The translations under genes and the position numbers were made by a program. Below are positions 25,180 to 37,356 of a stretch of DNA of 64,000 nt, in pieces. This stretch comes from Perilla frutescens. Its lineage: Eukaryota; Streptophyta; Magnoliopsida; Lamiales; Lamiaceae. Location of the stretch: positions 1,448,501-1,512,500 of the forward strand of contig BRKX01000006.1 in NCBI GenBank assembly GCA_026008535.1, read 5' to 3'. The notes under the pieces are model-generated. The model was not told the origin of the DNA and searched no databases. It saw nothing but the letters and a program-made list of their open reading frames with translations. How positions within the stretch are numbered: position 1 is the first letter of the stretch; the number at the start of each line of letters is the position of its first letter.

Positions 25180-28100
25180 GGGAAAATGTGCATCTAACCC
25201 CTCCGACTATTCAGCCAGGTTCATTTTGCCCCCTTTGTGACTATTGAGACCAAATAGCCCCTCCTAGGTTAACAATAAGACCATTTGAACACTTAATGAA
25301 ACGGGATTAAGAATTCCGTCTTCTCGCTTTTCACCGGTCGATCTCTCTCTTCAGTGAAAAAGGTTTATCGCAGGTAAAAAAATTCCCAATTTTAATTCTC
25401 ACTTCATATCTTCTCCTTCTCAATTCTCCTTCCAGAGAATTAATTTTACAACCTAATTCGCACAAAATTGGTTGTTGCAGAATTTTTCATAATCAGTTAT
25501 TTGGCAAAGATAAAGACAGATTTTGTGGTCCATTTGGTGAGTTGCCCCGCTTGTTGGCACGATTCCGACAAAAGGTACATTTTTTTCTGCCCGTTCTTCA
25601 TTATTTACATAGATTAGTGCACAAACAACTAGGAAAATCATTGTTTTCTAAAGATAAAGAATGGGTTGTAATAGTAAAGATTCATTTTTGTTCAATTCTA
25701 GATAAATGAGTTGTATGTATTTTGATGGGTTTTTTTGTGTTTTCTTTCTTTGTTACATTTTAGGGGTAAATGAACGGTAATGGAGACTGTGAATTTGGTG
25801 TTTAACTATAAGGGTAGATGAGTTCATACGCCTAATTTGTCATACATTGAGGGTGAAAGTAGCCATGTAGAGAATGTAGACATAGATTTCTTATCATTTA
25901 CTCACATGATTAAAAGGTATAGAGAGGAGTTTCAGATGCCAAATGTGACTAAGTTAATGTATCAAAAACATGGAGAGACTCATGAAAAAGGGTTGGTACT
26001 AATTGAAAATGATATTGGGATTCATGAGATGACAAAATTCATAAGCTATTTAAGAGTTGATGACACTGTGCATATTTTTCCAGTGGAGGATGTTGGGGCC
26101 ACAACTTACTTAAGTAGTCAAGACAGTGCTTATATGGGGGAATGTTTGGGAATTGGTTCAATTGATGATAATGATCCATTTATGTATGAATTGATAGATG
26201 CATTAATAACAGATGAGGTAGTTGAAGGCGATCCAAGTGATAATAGAATGGGTGAGCATATGGTTCAACATTCTAGTAAGGGTAAAGAGGTATTCCAAAC
26301 TGATACTGATGTTTTCGATTTGGTACTAGAATCTAAAAATGATGAGGATCAGTTTGATAATGACAATGAGAAATATGCTTTTGATAGTGAAGTTGGAGTG
26401 ATTGACATGAAATTAATGAATCAAAGCACAAAAAAGGTAAAATATGATATAGATGACAGTAATCTACATTTTATGTTAGGAATGACATTTCATGATGCAA
26501 GTGAGGCTAGGCTGGCAATTGCGAGGTATAGCATTGCAAAATCTATCCCTTTGAAAATCAGGCCAAATGAGGCAAAAAGACTTAGGGCTAAATGTAAAAC
26601 TAATGGGTGTCCATTTCACTTATTCATATCTAGTGAGGGTAAGAATGGGGCTTTGATGGTTAAAAGGACAGATGATGAACACACCTGCTTGAGGGATGCA
26701 AATAACAAATTAGCATCTGCCAAGTTTCTTGCCACAGAGTTTAAATCCAAAGTTTATGAGAGGCCAAAAACTACAACTAAAGACTTGAAACTTGAAGCTG
26801 AAAGACAAATGAAACTGTGTGTGTCCAAGTATAAGTGCAAGAGAGCTAAAAATATTATTCTTGATGAGTTAGATGGTAGTTATAAGGCTGAATATGCTAA
26901 TCTGGGAGCCTATGTTAGTCACATTAGACAGACAAATCCAAATAGCATCGCCCACTTAGAATTTTATGAGGAATCGTTGAAGGTTTCCAAATTTGTGTTT
27001 AAGAGAGAATATATATTTGTTTTGATGCCATTAAAAAGGGTTGGAGAGGGGGTTGTAGACCTATTATAGGATTGGATAGTAGTCACTTAAAAGGAGACAT
27101 CAAGGGACAAATCTTGGATGCGGTAGGCAAAGACGGGAATGACCAAATATTCCCAATTGCTTGGGCTGTAGTAAGTATAGAAAATAAGGAGAATTGGGCT
27201 TAGTTCATACAATTACTGGTTAGAGATTTGCAGATTGAAGATGGTGGCAAGAAATTTACTATTGTTTCAGATATGCAGAAGGTATTCTATAGTTTAACTA
27301 TTGTTTCTGATATGAATATATATATATATATATATACACACTAAATGTCTTATATTTGACTGACTAGTGGTTTCTATATTTGATATAGGGCTTGGTACAG
27401 GCTGTAAGTGAAGAGTTGCCATTTGTTGAGCATAGATATTATGCAAAACATATATATGCAAACTGGAGTAAGAAGTGGCATGGAGGAGAGTTGAAGAAAC
27501 GATTTTGGATAACTTGTTGGAGCACATTTAAAGAGGATTTTGATGATAATTTGAGATTGTTAGGTGATTTGAGCAAACAAGCTGCTGAGGACTTTGTTGC
27601 ATACAATCCACGATGTTTTTGTAGGGCTTTTTTTAGTTCAAGGTGCAAATCTAATATAGTGGACAACAATATGAGTGAGAGTTTCAACTCATCAACTGCA
27701 GAGGCAAGAGACAAACCAATTATATCAATGCTAAAAGAAATCCGACAAAATGCAATGAAGAGACTAGCATCACATAAGGCATCGGTTCATACATGGAGTT
27801 GTGATTGGAGTCCTAATTGCATGCGGACATACCGAGATAACCTAGAGCTTGCTTTTGGGTGCTCTGTGATCTTCAATGGAGAAAATGGATATGAGGTTGG
27901 GGATGGAGATGACCGGCATTATGTTTATTTGGATAAGATGTTGTGCACTTGTAGAGCTTGGGACCTCACTGGGATTCCATGTCCTCATGCAATTTGTGCA
28001 ATAAAGCATGCTAAAATGGACCCTAAAGCATTTATTTCTGACTGGTATCACACAAGACAAAATACATTGCAACTTATGAGCATTCCATGAGACCAATTCC

Positions 28101-30627
28101 TGGGAAGAAATTCATGTTAAGTTGTGGTTCATTTGAGCAACTAGAGCCTCCACCCATGATTCAAATGTCTGGAAGGCCTAGGAAGAAGAGAATTAGAGGT
28201 TCTCATGAATCACTGAAAGGAAAAAAATCAGGAAAATTAAGCAGAAAAGAAGTGAAGTTGCGTTGCACTATATGTTGATCTGCAGATCACAATCGAGCCA
28301 AATGTCCAAATAAAGGATCTGAGGTATGAAAATCTTGTTTTAGTTGCTTTTTAGTTTAGAAGTGGTTTTTTAAGAATTTGTTGTTTTTTTATTTGACAGG
28401 GTACTTGTACTGACAAAGAGAGAAACGTACAAACACAACAGTCTGATAAAAGTAAGAAATAGGAGAAGAACAACTGGCCTTGGTATATATGTCAATGAAC
28501 AAGCTGGAAATATGATTCTCAATTTAAGTTCATTCAATAAAACTTATCAGTTGCTTTTGCTTTGGTCTAAGAGGTTTTTTTTTGTTTTTTTTTTTTAGCC
28601 TAGCTTCCAATCCGAAACACTAATCAGACAGTCTGATGTAATTGCAAGTCAAACTCTAGTTTCAGACCCTGATCCGAATATCAAGTATCCAATTCCTAAT
28701 GAAAAGGAACTCAGACGAGCAAAACAGACTTCAATGAGTTATGGCAGCAGAAATATTATTTTTACTAGGGATGGAAGTCAATCAATTATTCCTACTAATC
28801 TCCCATTCAAAACACTAGGTCTGAAGTGGAAAGGCAAGCCCTCAGTTACTGCAAGCCAACTTCACATTCAGAGAGAGAAGAAAATGGCGAGGACAAGAAA
28901 CAAAGATGCATCTACTTAGTTGAAAAGAAGTTTCTTTTTTGTTTTTTGTTTTTGTGAACAAACTATTTTGGTCCTTATGCATATGAGCATATGGTTTTTT
29001 GCCACTTAAATATTGTCTATTGTTAAAACTTATGTGAATGATATTGTGCTGAAATGCTTTTGAATGAAATCATAAGATTTGGTGATGATTTCAGATTTTG
29101 TATTTTTCCTTGTTTCCTTGTTTGCCCTATATATTGAGTCTTGAGATATAACATATTTTATAGTGGTGTCATGTAATATCAGCGGCTATTCCTATGGCTA
29201 AAAACTCTGATAATACGATATATTATTGTGAATTGAACTCATGAGAAGCTTGCATATTTGAGAATAATGTGATTTTCAGAGATTGGAACTAACTCCAACT
29301 CAGAATATTGAAGTAACAGGGTCATTTACGAAGTCTATGTATCTTTCCCTGCTTGAAGCCAACCTTTATTTGCTACATATTGTGAGAAAATTGCCACTCT
29401 TCAAAGATATAGTTGATTGCTGTTTTGCAGTTGATGTTTTAGGATACATGCAATTATTTTATCTAGGTCTGCTAGTCTGAGGCACTAAGTAAAATTGACG
29501 TGTTATATTGCCTACATTTGAACTAATTTATGCTATGTTTCCTATGGTTTTATACTGCACTTTCATGTTATTTTTCTTGGTTGTATGGTCATCTTTATAA
29601 AACTCTTCCCTTTTCTCTTCAAAAGAAAGATAAAGCAAATAATCAATGGCTAAAGACATTTATAATGATGAATTAACTCATCGAAAACATGGACAACTAC
29701 AATTATGCCTAGCATTGTTGTCATTCAATGGACAACTACAATGATGCAAGTCGAATTGTAGATGGAAACTTTGATGGTACAATTTATTCATTAATATTAC
29801 TTTTTGCTCAAAAACTTCTTTCTCTGCCACTCACTGTTATTATCTTGAGATTCAACTAAAATACATATTCAACTATAGCTAAGAAAACCTCACTTGTTTG
29901 CCATTGATGATATGGGTTTCGACTATAACATTGTGATTTACAAACACAAACTTAAGTAATAGTCATAAATTGGACCGAGCATATCAGCAAAAATTGTGCA
30001 TTACAAACGACAAACTGATTTTCTCACATTAACACAAAGTTATAAAACCAAAGTAATCGATTCTTCAGACCAAATTATATAAGTTACAAAAGTAGAAATA
30101 TTGCAAAAGCAACTATTACATAACTCAAGTCTACAACATCTTACATTTACAAATCACTCGGGTCCATCCATAGAACCTTCTTCCGCTCTTAGGTCCATGA
30201 AGTCCAAATCACTTCTCAATCACCACACTTGCAGATTTTTCTTCCCTCTTGCAATTCAAGATTTCTTCTTCTCCTTCTTCTTCTTCTTCTTCTTCTTCTT
30301 CTTCTCATTGACGATGTGCTTGATGAAGTTTCCATGGATGTGTCACTTCAATTCTACAACTGAAGGAATCAAGCTTACAAGAGAGCGTGAATGATGGTTT
30401 TTCTAGAAAAAATTTGGGGTAAAATGTTGAATTTTCTAATTTCCCTAGTTTATAATACGAGAAATCGATGCAGAGAAAAGCTTGAAGACGGTGTTGTTAA
30501 CTCCGTTTCATTAAGTGTCTATACGGTCTTATTGTTAACCTAGGAGGAGCTATTTGGTCTCAATAGTCACAAAGGGGGCAAAATGAACCTGACTGAATAG
30601 TCGGAGGGGCTAGATGCACCTTTTCCC
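25180..30627 (+). mobile_element. Mutator-like element (MULE), complete but inactivated
   Basis: A 5,448-bp DNA transposon with terminal inverted repeats of about 160 bp (25180–25343 and 30464–30627). The ends start GGGAAAATGTGCATCTA and, inverted, GGGAAAAGGTGCATCTA. The perfect 9-bp duplication TATATTTAT flanks it at 25171–25179 and 30628–30636, the length typical of Mutator. It carries a MuDR-type transposase with several stops and frameshifts. The 3' third (28920–30460) has no recognisable gene, only a (TTC)n tract near 30258–30305. Confidence 0.96.
25770..28919 (+). pseudogene. MuDR-type MULE transposase, broken by stops and frameshifts
   Basis: Encoded DDE-type transposase, now disabled. 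Blocks in order: an N-terminal segment from the ATG at 25770; a long open stretch 25837–27069 with the MuDR N-terminal DNA-binding region (C-x4-C…H-x-C in CKTNGCPFHLF…DEHTC); the catalytic region with GLDSSHLKG (first Asp) and TIVSDMQKG (second Asp); a GT–AG intron 27282–27388; and an SWIM zinc finger (CTCRAWDLTGIPCPHAICAI) near 27950–28010. A C-terminal tail with a zinc-knuckle-like C-x2-C…H…C follows. Defects: a frameshift near 25800, TGA at 25819, a frameshift near 27015, TAG at 27201 inside the catalytic region, a frameshift near 28085 and TGA at 28276. Each piece stays clearly readable, so decay looks moderate. Confidence 0.9.
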
Positions 30628-30717
30628 TATATTTATTTACTTTGTTTTATATTAAAATAGTGAATAATCCAAATTCCTTCCTAAATGAACTTAATTTGGA
30701 GCATATATGGAGATTAC

Positions 30718-31046
30718 GGCTCAATTAGAATGTGTATATATATATATATAAATCATCGTTAATAATATAATTTTAAAAACACTGTTTATATTCACAATTC
30801 CAATAAAATGTCGTAATCTACGATGCAAATATGCAATTAATCTAATTTCTACACACATAATGATATATAATTTTGTTTTGTAGGCTCAATTAGAATGTGT
30901 ATATATATATATATATAAATCATCGTTAATAATATAATTTTAAAAACACTGTTTATATTCACAATTCCAATAAAATGTCGTAATCTACGATGCAAATATG
31001 CAATTAATCTAATTTCTACACACATAATGATATATAATTTTGTTTT
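30718..31046. repeat. Recent 165-bp tandem duplication
   Basis: The block beginning GGCTCAATTAGAATGTGT at 30718 repeats at 30883. By eye the copies differ only by two extra bases in the (AT)n tract. It starts 81 bp beyond the MULE target duplication. Non-coding. Confidence 0.92.
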
Positions 31047-31222
31047 CTTTACAAAACTATCCGAATGAAATTCAATTGATTCCAATGATGATGCTATTGT
31101 TGAGAGCGTGGTTAGAAAACTCTCGTCACAAACCTTTTTTCTTTTTCGAGTAGCATCAGTACATTGATTGAATTGTCGAACAACATAGAAATTGAATGAA
31201 AAAATACAACTGAAATCCTTCG

Positions 31223-31592
31223 TTGCGCATTTGGTGTTGCATTCTTCACTGCACACTCGATTATTTTGAGTTTTTTTATTTGTATTTTTCTTCAATTACA
31301 ATTTCTTATATTTTAGTTTCATTTTACACTCATTATTTAGGATTTATTATACCCAATTAGAATGCATTATATTTTTTTTGTATTTAATTTTCATTTTTTA
31401 GTTATTAATTGATTATTTGAAAAATTAGATACTAAAAAATTATATTAAATTCTAATTGGGTAAGATGAACCATAAATAAGAAGTGTAAAACTAAATCAAA
31501 GCATAATAAATTGAAATTAAAGAAAAAAAAGAAAAAAAAAAGAATCGAGTGTGCAATTGGCAATGCAACACCAAACGCGCGTGCAATAGACG
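31223..31592. mobile_element. Foldback-type AT-rich MITE, copy B
   Basis: The left arm TTGCGCATTTGGTGTTGCAT…CACACTCGATT is matched in inverse by ATCGAGTGTGCAATTGGCAA…CACCAAACGCGCG on the right. The interior is AT-rich with a foldback of the TTTAGGATTTATTATACCCAAT block. Same family as 14975–15310 and 32778–33352. No coding capacity. Confidence 0.65.
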
Positions 31593-31645
31593 ATTTCGAA
31601 TGGAAAAAATGACGAATATACGATAGTTCCTATCTAAATCTGTTA

Positions 31646-31893
31646 CTCCCTCCGTCCCAATTCGCTAGGCTTGTTTTCCTTTTTGGTATATCCCGATATA
31701 TAGACATGTTTCTATATATATTTAGTTAATTTACTAATATATATCCCTATTTAATATGTTATATTAGACATTAATTTAATGTCAAAGAAATAAATAGGGT
31801 CATATTAGAAAGTTTTTTGATTGATTATTTTTCCCAATTCTATTCTTAATCCTGTGAAAAAATTCCGATCAGCCTGTCAAAATGAGACAGGGC
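31646..31893. mobile_element. Stowaway-like MITE, family of 46860–47294
   Basis: Starts CTCCCTCCGTCCCAATTCGC after TA (31644–31645) and ends in a degraded inverse, CTGTCAAAATGAGACAGGGC, before TA. The interior GGCTTGTTTTCCTTTTTGGT…ATATATAGACATGTTTCTA matches, inverted, the right half of the element at 46860–47294. So this is a second copy in opposite orientation. Confidence 0.75.
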
Positions 31894-32777
31894 TATAATT
31901 TATGTGCTTGCTCCAACAGTTCATGTTAGGCTATTTTGATTTAATTGAAGACAGTTGTGAGTTTTTCTCTAATGTGAAAATACATCAAAGATTGAAGAAA
32001 ATAAATCACGCTCATTTATTGTAGCACAACTTACACCTGTTTACGTTGACATCTACCTATTAAATTATTACACGACAAAATACAATATTTTGATCTATCA
32101 TGCACGATTAATTAATGTAATACGTTATTATATGCTATTTGTTAAGGAATGTGTATTACAATTATTTATTTATTATTAATTTTGTCCTGTCTTAACCACA
32201 TTCTTACGATAGCTACACGTGACTCGTGGCTTGTCGTTTTGCAAACAATTTAAAAGTGATTGTGTTTGTTTGTTTTAACATATTTAGCAAAATTAAAAAA
32301 ATTTAAAAAAATATTCCAAACACGGGCTTTTGTTTTGAATTTTGATTCTCTGCCTAGACAAAAGACAACATAAAAATTTAAATATTGTTGCTTCTTTTTA
32401 TAAAGAACTTCCAACTTTTCTTATTCAATTAATTCCACGTAGGATTGCTGTTTTTTCCTCCTCAAAAATTAAATATTAATGAAAGCGAAACGCACTCCCC
32501 AAATCCAAACCTGCTGTCATTTAATGATATTGAACACCAAAATTAAATATCTGTTCACGAGAAATGAATTAATCCCCGTTATTCGAAACATCTGTGAAAA
32601 TTTCTGTGTAAGTAAATTTGCCAACATTTAATTATATTCCCTCCGTTTATTAATATATTTTATAAAAATATAAAAAGTGTCGTTCTATGCAATCAAAGGA
32701 AAATTTTCATATTTTTTATATTTATTCTCATTTAATGTATTCACATAAGATATTTAATTATTTTATTTATACATTTT
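31894..32777. other. Intergenic, no gene seen
   Basis: AT-rich with no supportable gene. TTCCCTCCGTTTATTAATAT at about 32637 looks like a single Stowaway end without a partner. Confidence 0.55.
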
Positions 32778-33352
32778 TGTGTTGCGTTCCTTATTGTACA
32801 TTCGAATTTTTTTTTTCAGTTTTTTTATTTGATTTCAATTTATTATGTTTTAGTTTAATTTTACACTTGTTATTTGGATTCATCATATCCAATTAGGCCT
32901 TGTTTACTTTGATGGATAAGGGTGGATTAATAAATTATTATATATTTACTTTGCATGATATTAAAATGGTGAATAACCCAAGATCCGTGATAAAATGAAC
33001 TCTAAGTGCTTAGTTGTGGGATATGTATCCCACCTAAAGAGGTGGGACCATTGTATCATCTAACATATCTATTCTTCAAATTGTGTATCCTCAAAGTAAA
33101 CATGCTCTTAGGGTTTAATATTATTTTTTTATTATTTAAATTTTTGAACAATTAATAACTATAAATTAAAAATTAAATAATAAAAAATTACAATGCATTC
33201 TAATTGGGTAGAATGAATTCTAACAACAATACGTCTAAAATTAAGCTAAAGTATAAGAAATTGAAATCGATTTTTTTGTTTTAAAAAAATAAAAAAAATC
33301 AAGTGTGCAATGCAGAATCCAACCTCAAATGTCCAATAGACAATTTCAACTG
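32778..33352. mobile_element. Foldback-type AT-rich MITE, copy C, interrupted
   Basis: The left arm (GTGTTGCGTTCCTTATTGTA…) and right arm (…AAGTGTGCAATGCAGAATCC) match copies A and B. A different, Tourist-like element sits in the middle at 32896–33107; removing it restores the family sequence. Confidence 0.6.
32896..33107. mobile_element. Tourist-like MITE nested in foldback MITE, TTA duplication
   Basis: A 212-bp insertion starting GGCCTTGTTTACTTTG and ending with the inverse CAAAGTAAACATGCTC. TTA flanks it at 32893–32895 and 33108–33110. TIR type and 3-bp TTA duplication fit PIF/Harbinger-derived Tourist elements. The flanks of the MULE at 25180–30627 contain a related copy. Confidence 0.82.
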
Positions 33353-33724
33353 ATATTTATATGTATTCATTTATCTAGAATAACACCGATTCATAAATAA
33401 GGAGTATTGAACTACAAAATCAAACATACACTGAAAGAGACGTGTCGGATTCAAAACCCACCGAAATTAGAATAAATTAATCAGCTACTGCACAGAGCAC
33501 ACACTGTTTACAAAATCACCAAAATTTATCTAAATAAAATCTATCCTATTTCTCTCTCATCAAATCTAAATCTATCACATTCCTGTTTCTAAAAAAACCC
33601 CAAACCTTGTTAATTAAAAAAGGAAAAAGAAGAAGAAGAAGTAGAATGAAATGCGAATCGAAGCTAATTGATTTCCAGTAATAATTTTAAAAAAAAAGAA
33701 GAAGAAGAGGAGGTAATTAAGAGG

Positions 33725-34303
33725 CTAGAGTTTAACCTTATAATGACAGGTCTGGTTGAAAACCATACGCGTGGAGAGATGAACATCGAGATCACAAGTG
33801 GTGTACGACACCACGCGAATACTGAAAAGCAGCCGCACTTTACCTTTCATGGCGATGAACGTCTGGAAATGCAGCGTGCCGCCGATCACCTCCCTGTAGA
33901 AATCGGAATCGAAGATCAGCCGATCCGTCATCAGCGCCAGCGTCAGGTTCAGGTTCCTCGCGGAGCGGGCGCCGATCTCGCCGGCGGGGATCGGAACCTC
34001 GCCGACGTCGGCGCCTCTGAAGCGGAGGAGAGCGCTGCTGTTGCTGTTCCGGAATCCGACGCGGTTAGGGTTGTGCACGGTGACGCCGGCGTCGAGGCTG
34101 AGGTTGAGGTTCACGCGGAATCTGGCGATGTCGACGGAGAAATCTAGGTCGGAGACGGCGATGGAGTTGACGGTTATGACGGGATGCTTGGGCTTGAAAA
34201 CGGTGAGGGCGAGGATGAGGATGAGCAAGGCGAGTACCAGTACGACGGCGATCGCCGCCGACAGCCATATGATTAATCTCCTCTTCTTCTCCGGAGACGT
34301 CAT
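33725..34303 (-). CDS. LEA-2 / NDR1-HIN1-like single-pass membrane protein
   Basis: A plant late-embryogenesis-abundant hydroxyproline-rich glycoprotein family protein of 192 residues in one exon. The ATG at 34303 opens MTSPEKKRRLIIWLS. A short cytosolic basic N-terminus precedes one strong membrane helix (about residues 10–33, LIIWLSAAIAVVLVLALLIL). After it comes an LEA-2 beta-sandwich domain (about 65–180) with the conserved VHNPNRVGFR motif and a C-terminal DLDVHLSTRMVFNQTCHYKVKL. The family is plasma-membrane anchored; members act in stress or pathogen responses, but this one's role cannot be read from sequence. The coding region is markedly GC-richer than its surroundings. An antisense frame over it is a shadow. 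Confidence 0.9.
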   Translation of the reverse strand: MTSPEKKRRLIIWLSAAIAVVLVLALLILILALTVFKPKHPVITVNSIAVSDLDFSVDIARFRVNLNLSLDAGVTVHNPNRVGFRNSNSSALLRFRGADVGEVPIPAGEIGARSARNLNLTLALMTDRLIFDSDFYREVIGGTLHFQTFIAMKGKVRLLFSIRVVSYTTCDLDVHLSTRMVFNQTCHYKVKL

Positions 34304-34455
34304 CGTTAATTCTCTTTAATCCCCAGCAGCTGCAAATCGATACGAGATGAAATACGAAATTGGAATAGAACACCTCGATATTACTTTCTGTTGCTATTAA
34401 TAGCTACGTAAAGATTTCAGATTCGATTTGATAATAATGCATCATTCACACTCAT

Positions 34456-34491
<36 letters not shown>

Positions 34492-36625
34492 TGCATCAGA
34501 TATACACATTAATATAATTCAATGTGGTGGTATATTGATATTATTTAACTTTTATAAGAATATATTGATATAATTTAATTTAGGAAAAAAAGTAAAAAAA
34601 AAAAAATCTTTAATCTGTGTCTAATGGTGCAAATAAACAGTTACATTAGTTTTTAAATTCTGTCATTTTTTTTAACATTTTCGTCAAACTTATTAGTTTT
34701 TGCATTAATTAGTAATTAAAGTTAAACAAACCTGCAAAATTTGACGGTGCAAATTAATAGATAATTATTGAATGAATATTTAGTTTAGAAAAATGAAAAG
34801 TAGATTATTCTTAGTTCCTTTCTTGATAGTTTTTATCTTTCAAATTATGAATTGATAATTTTCATCTTTCACGTCCTAGATTAACAGTAGATAGCTTGTA
34901 TTTCACCTCATAAATTGATGATATATATGTTGATCAATATGATCATTAACCTTAATAATATTATTGCAGTTAGATATATAATAACCATTCTCCACATTCA
35001 GTTGAGGATCTCAATAGTTCATATTCATACAAAAAAAAAAAACTGTGACAAACTTGTAAATATCAAGATAATTAAAAAATACGGGGTATGGTTGTAATAC
35101 TTCGTTCATATCATCTAGGAATTGACACGTTTACATACTAACAACGTTTCGTTAACATATTTACATGTAAAATTGGTTTCATGAGAAAATAATTAAATGG
35201 TGAAACATATATGATTGGAAAGAAAGTTGCACTACAGTAGCAACAAGATGACCCGTCAATGAGAGTACAACAGAATAACACATACCTTCTTAAATTTGGA
35301 ATATGAAATAGCAACATCATTACTACATATTGACAATATGATGTATGAATAATATTACAACATGTTACAAAATATTATTCTAAATGTGCTACAATATTGT
35401 TTCAACAATGTTTAATACATATTAATTTAGCAATATAATCCCATCATGTAATCAACATTACAATCCTCTCACATTACCAGCATTAGCCCAACATATTAGC
35501 AATATGAATATCTCATATTAACATTAGCAATATGATGCACGAATGATGTTGCAAAGTGCCTGCAATGCAATACAATGTTATTCTAAATAGAGTATGATGA
35601 TATATGAATGATGTTCAAGGCTTATCAATTTAACAATATTATCATGTCATGCTAGCCATTTGAGTCTCTCATATTATATATATTAGCAACATAACCATTT
35701 AATATCAGCCATTTTAAGTTAGATCTATACGATTTCAGAAATTAAGCCCACAAAAAAATGTAAATTATGAAAATAATCATGTCTAATTAATGTTACAAGA
35801 TTTTGACCACCTTCTGATTAAAATTTAACTAAATTGTAATCATCAAGATTCAAGATCAAATCAATCAAGGGATTGAAAATTTATATTTCCCACAAGATGA
35901 TCATAAAAAATTTTCAAACTTTCCATAAATTTTTTATTGGGTTAATTACTATAAAATACTTTCCATAAACTTTCCATAAATTTTCAAACTCATTTTTTTA
36001 TAAATTACTATAAAATTTATGGAAAGTTTGAAAATTTATTGGGTTAATTACTATAAAATACTTTCCATAAAACCCATATCTCTACTTATGACTAGTTTGT
36101 GACTCATTTTTACTTGGTCCAAGTGCAATGAATGAACCCCCTCAGGTTGTTTGGTATACATAGCTTATAGATGTGATACCACTTCTTCCCCAAACTCACA
36201 ATTCAAAAGTTGGTTTAACTTCTATTTGGTGTATTTGAAAGCTACGTGATGCTATAACAATAACTAGTCATTTCCCAAAGTAAATTAAATGTAGGAGAAA
36301 AATATAATATATGCATCCTTAAAAATAAAATTATGAATTAAAACAAAGTTACAACGCAAATCATTGTGGTTTGTAGCAAATTTGTTAATTTATTATTAGT
36401 CCGAGACATAAGGTATAATTAGTTATGATTCAGGATATTTTTGTGAAAACCTTATTAGTTCAAGACTGGCAAGACATAAGTTGTAATCAATTAGCAACCT
36501 TCATGGTTTAGGTATCAAACATAATTTTTCAATAACTTTTATTTATAATTTACCTTTCACAATTTTATCTTTATATGTATAGATGGGTACTCTTATCGAT
36601 GCCATATTCGTTATTGACTAGTAAA
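34304..36625. other. Intergenic, diverged tandem and inverted repeats, no gene
   Basis: Holds an (AT)n tract at 34461–34485. Two diverged repeat units share AGCAATATGATG…ATGAATGATGTT and TTATTCTAAAT features (about 35325–35660). At 35909–36072 an inverted repeat (AATTTTCAAACTTTCCATAA against its inverse) is combined with a direct repeat of TTATTGGGTTAATTACTATA. No coding sequence found. Confidence 0.7.
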
Positions 36626-37243
36626 TAGAGTTGTTAAAATGGGTTAGGCCCATCGGACCGACCCGTACCTGCCAAAAAATAGGCAGTTTGGGTTGCTATT
36701 TTGGAAGGCCGCCATTTGGCGGACGGGGGCGGGCTAAGCCCTCGGGCCTATATTTTAAAAAAATTCATAATTTTAAATATGTATTTATTTTGAAAAATAA
36801 ATGAAATTATTAATTAATTTAATGATAATTAGCTTTGATTGAAATTAAAAATATCAAATAATGGTGATCATTTTTGTTTATGAAATAATATATGTTTTAA
36901 TATAATTTGATGATAAAGAAAAAATATACGAGCGCTATAAAATTTGAAAATATTAAAATTGGTGCAATGTCAATAATAGTTTAAACTTTAGAATGTTCAC
37001 ATTCATATCTATATATCATTGTATAAAAATAAAAATTAGTGATTCGAAAATAAATATAAATTTTAATCTTTTTATTATTTTTTTGAATAGGCCTGCGGGT
37101 CGGTCCGTCAACCCGTAACTCACGGTAGGGCCGGGCCGGGTTGGGTTGGAGGGTTTTAAGCTCATGCCCGCCTAGACCAACCAAATGACGGGTTTTTGAG
37201 GACTGCGGTTGGCCTGTCCCGTTAGCCCGTTTTGACAACTCTA
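36626..37243. mobile_element. hAT-like non-autonomous element with 8-bp target duplication
   Basis: The ends are TAGAGTTGTTAAAATGGGTT and, inverted, TAGAGTTGTCAAAACGGGCT. The flanks are CTAGTAAA (36618–36625) and CTAATAAA (37244–37251), 7/8 identical. The 618-bp interior has GC-rich terminal blocks (GGGCCGGGCCGGG) around an AT-rich core. No protein. Confidence 0.85.
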
Positions 37244-37356
37244 CTAATAAATGTCAAATAAATAATATATTTCCTTTTGCATAAATTTTAAAGCAAAATA
37301 GTATTTAACATCTCAAGGTTTGCATTTTTTTCACAATACTCCAACCTATATACTCA

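Noticed and set aside
29283..29480. 65-codon frame inside the MULE, possible captured gene
   Set aside because: No similarity recognised and no splice-compatible neighbours; the element's 3' third looks non-coding.
30849..31295. 148-codon minus-strand frame
   Set aside because: It runs through the tandem duplication and a MITE end and has no domain.
33668..34319. Plus-strand frames over the LEA-2 gene
   Set aside because: Antisense shadows; the minus frame has the membrane helix and LEA-2 motifs.
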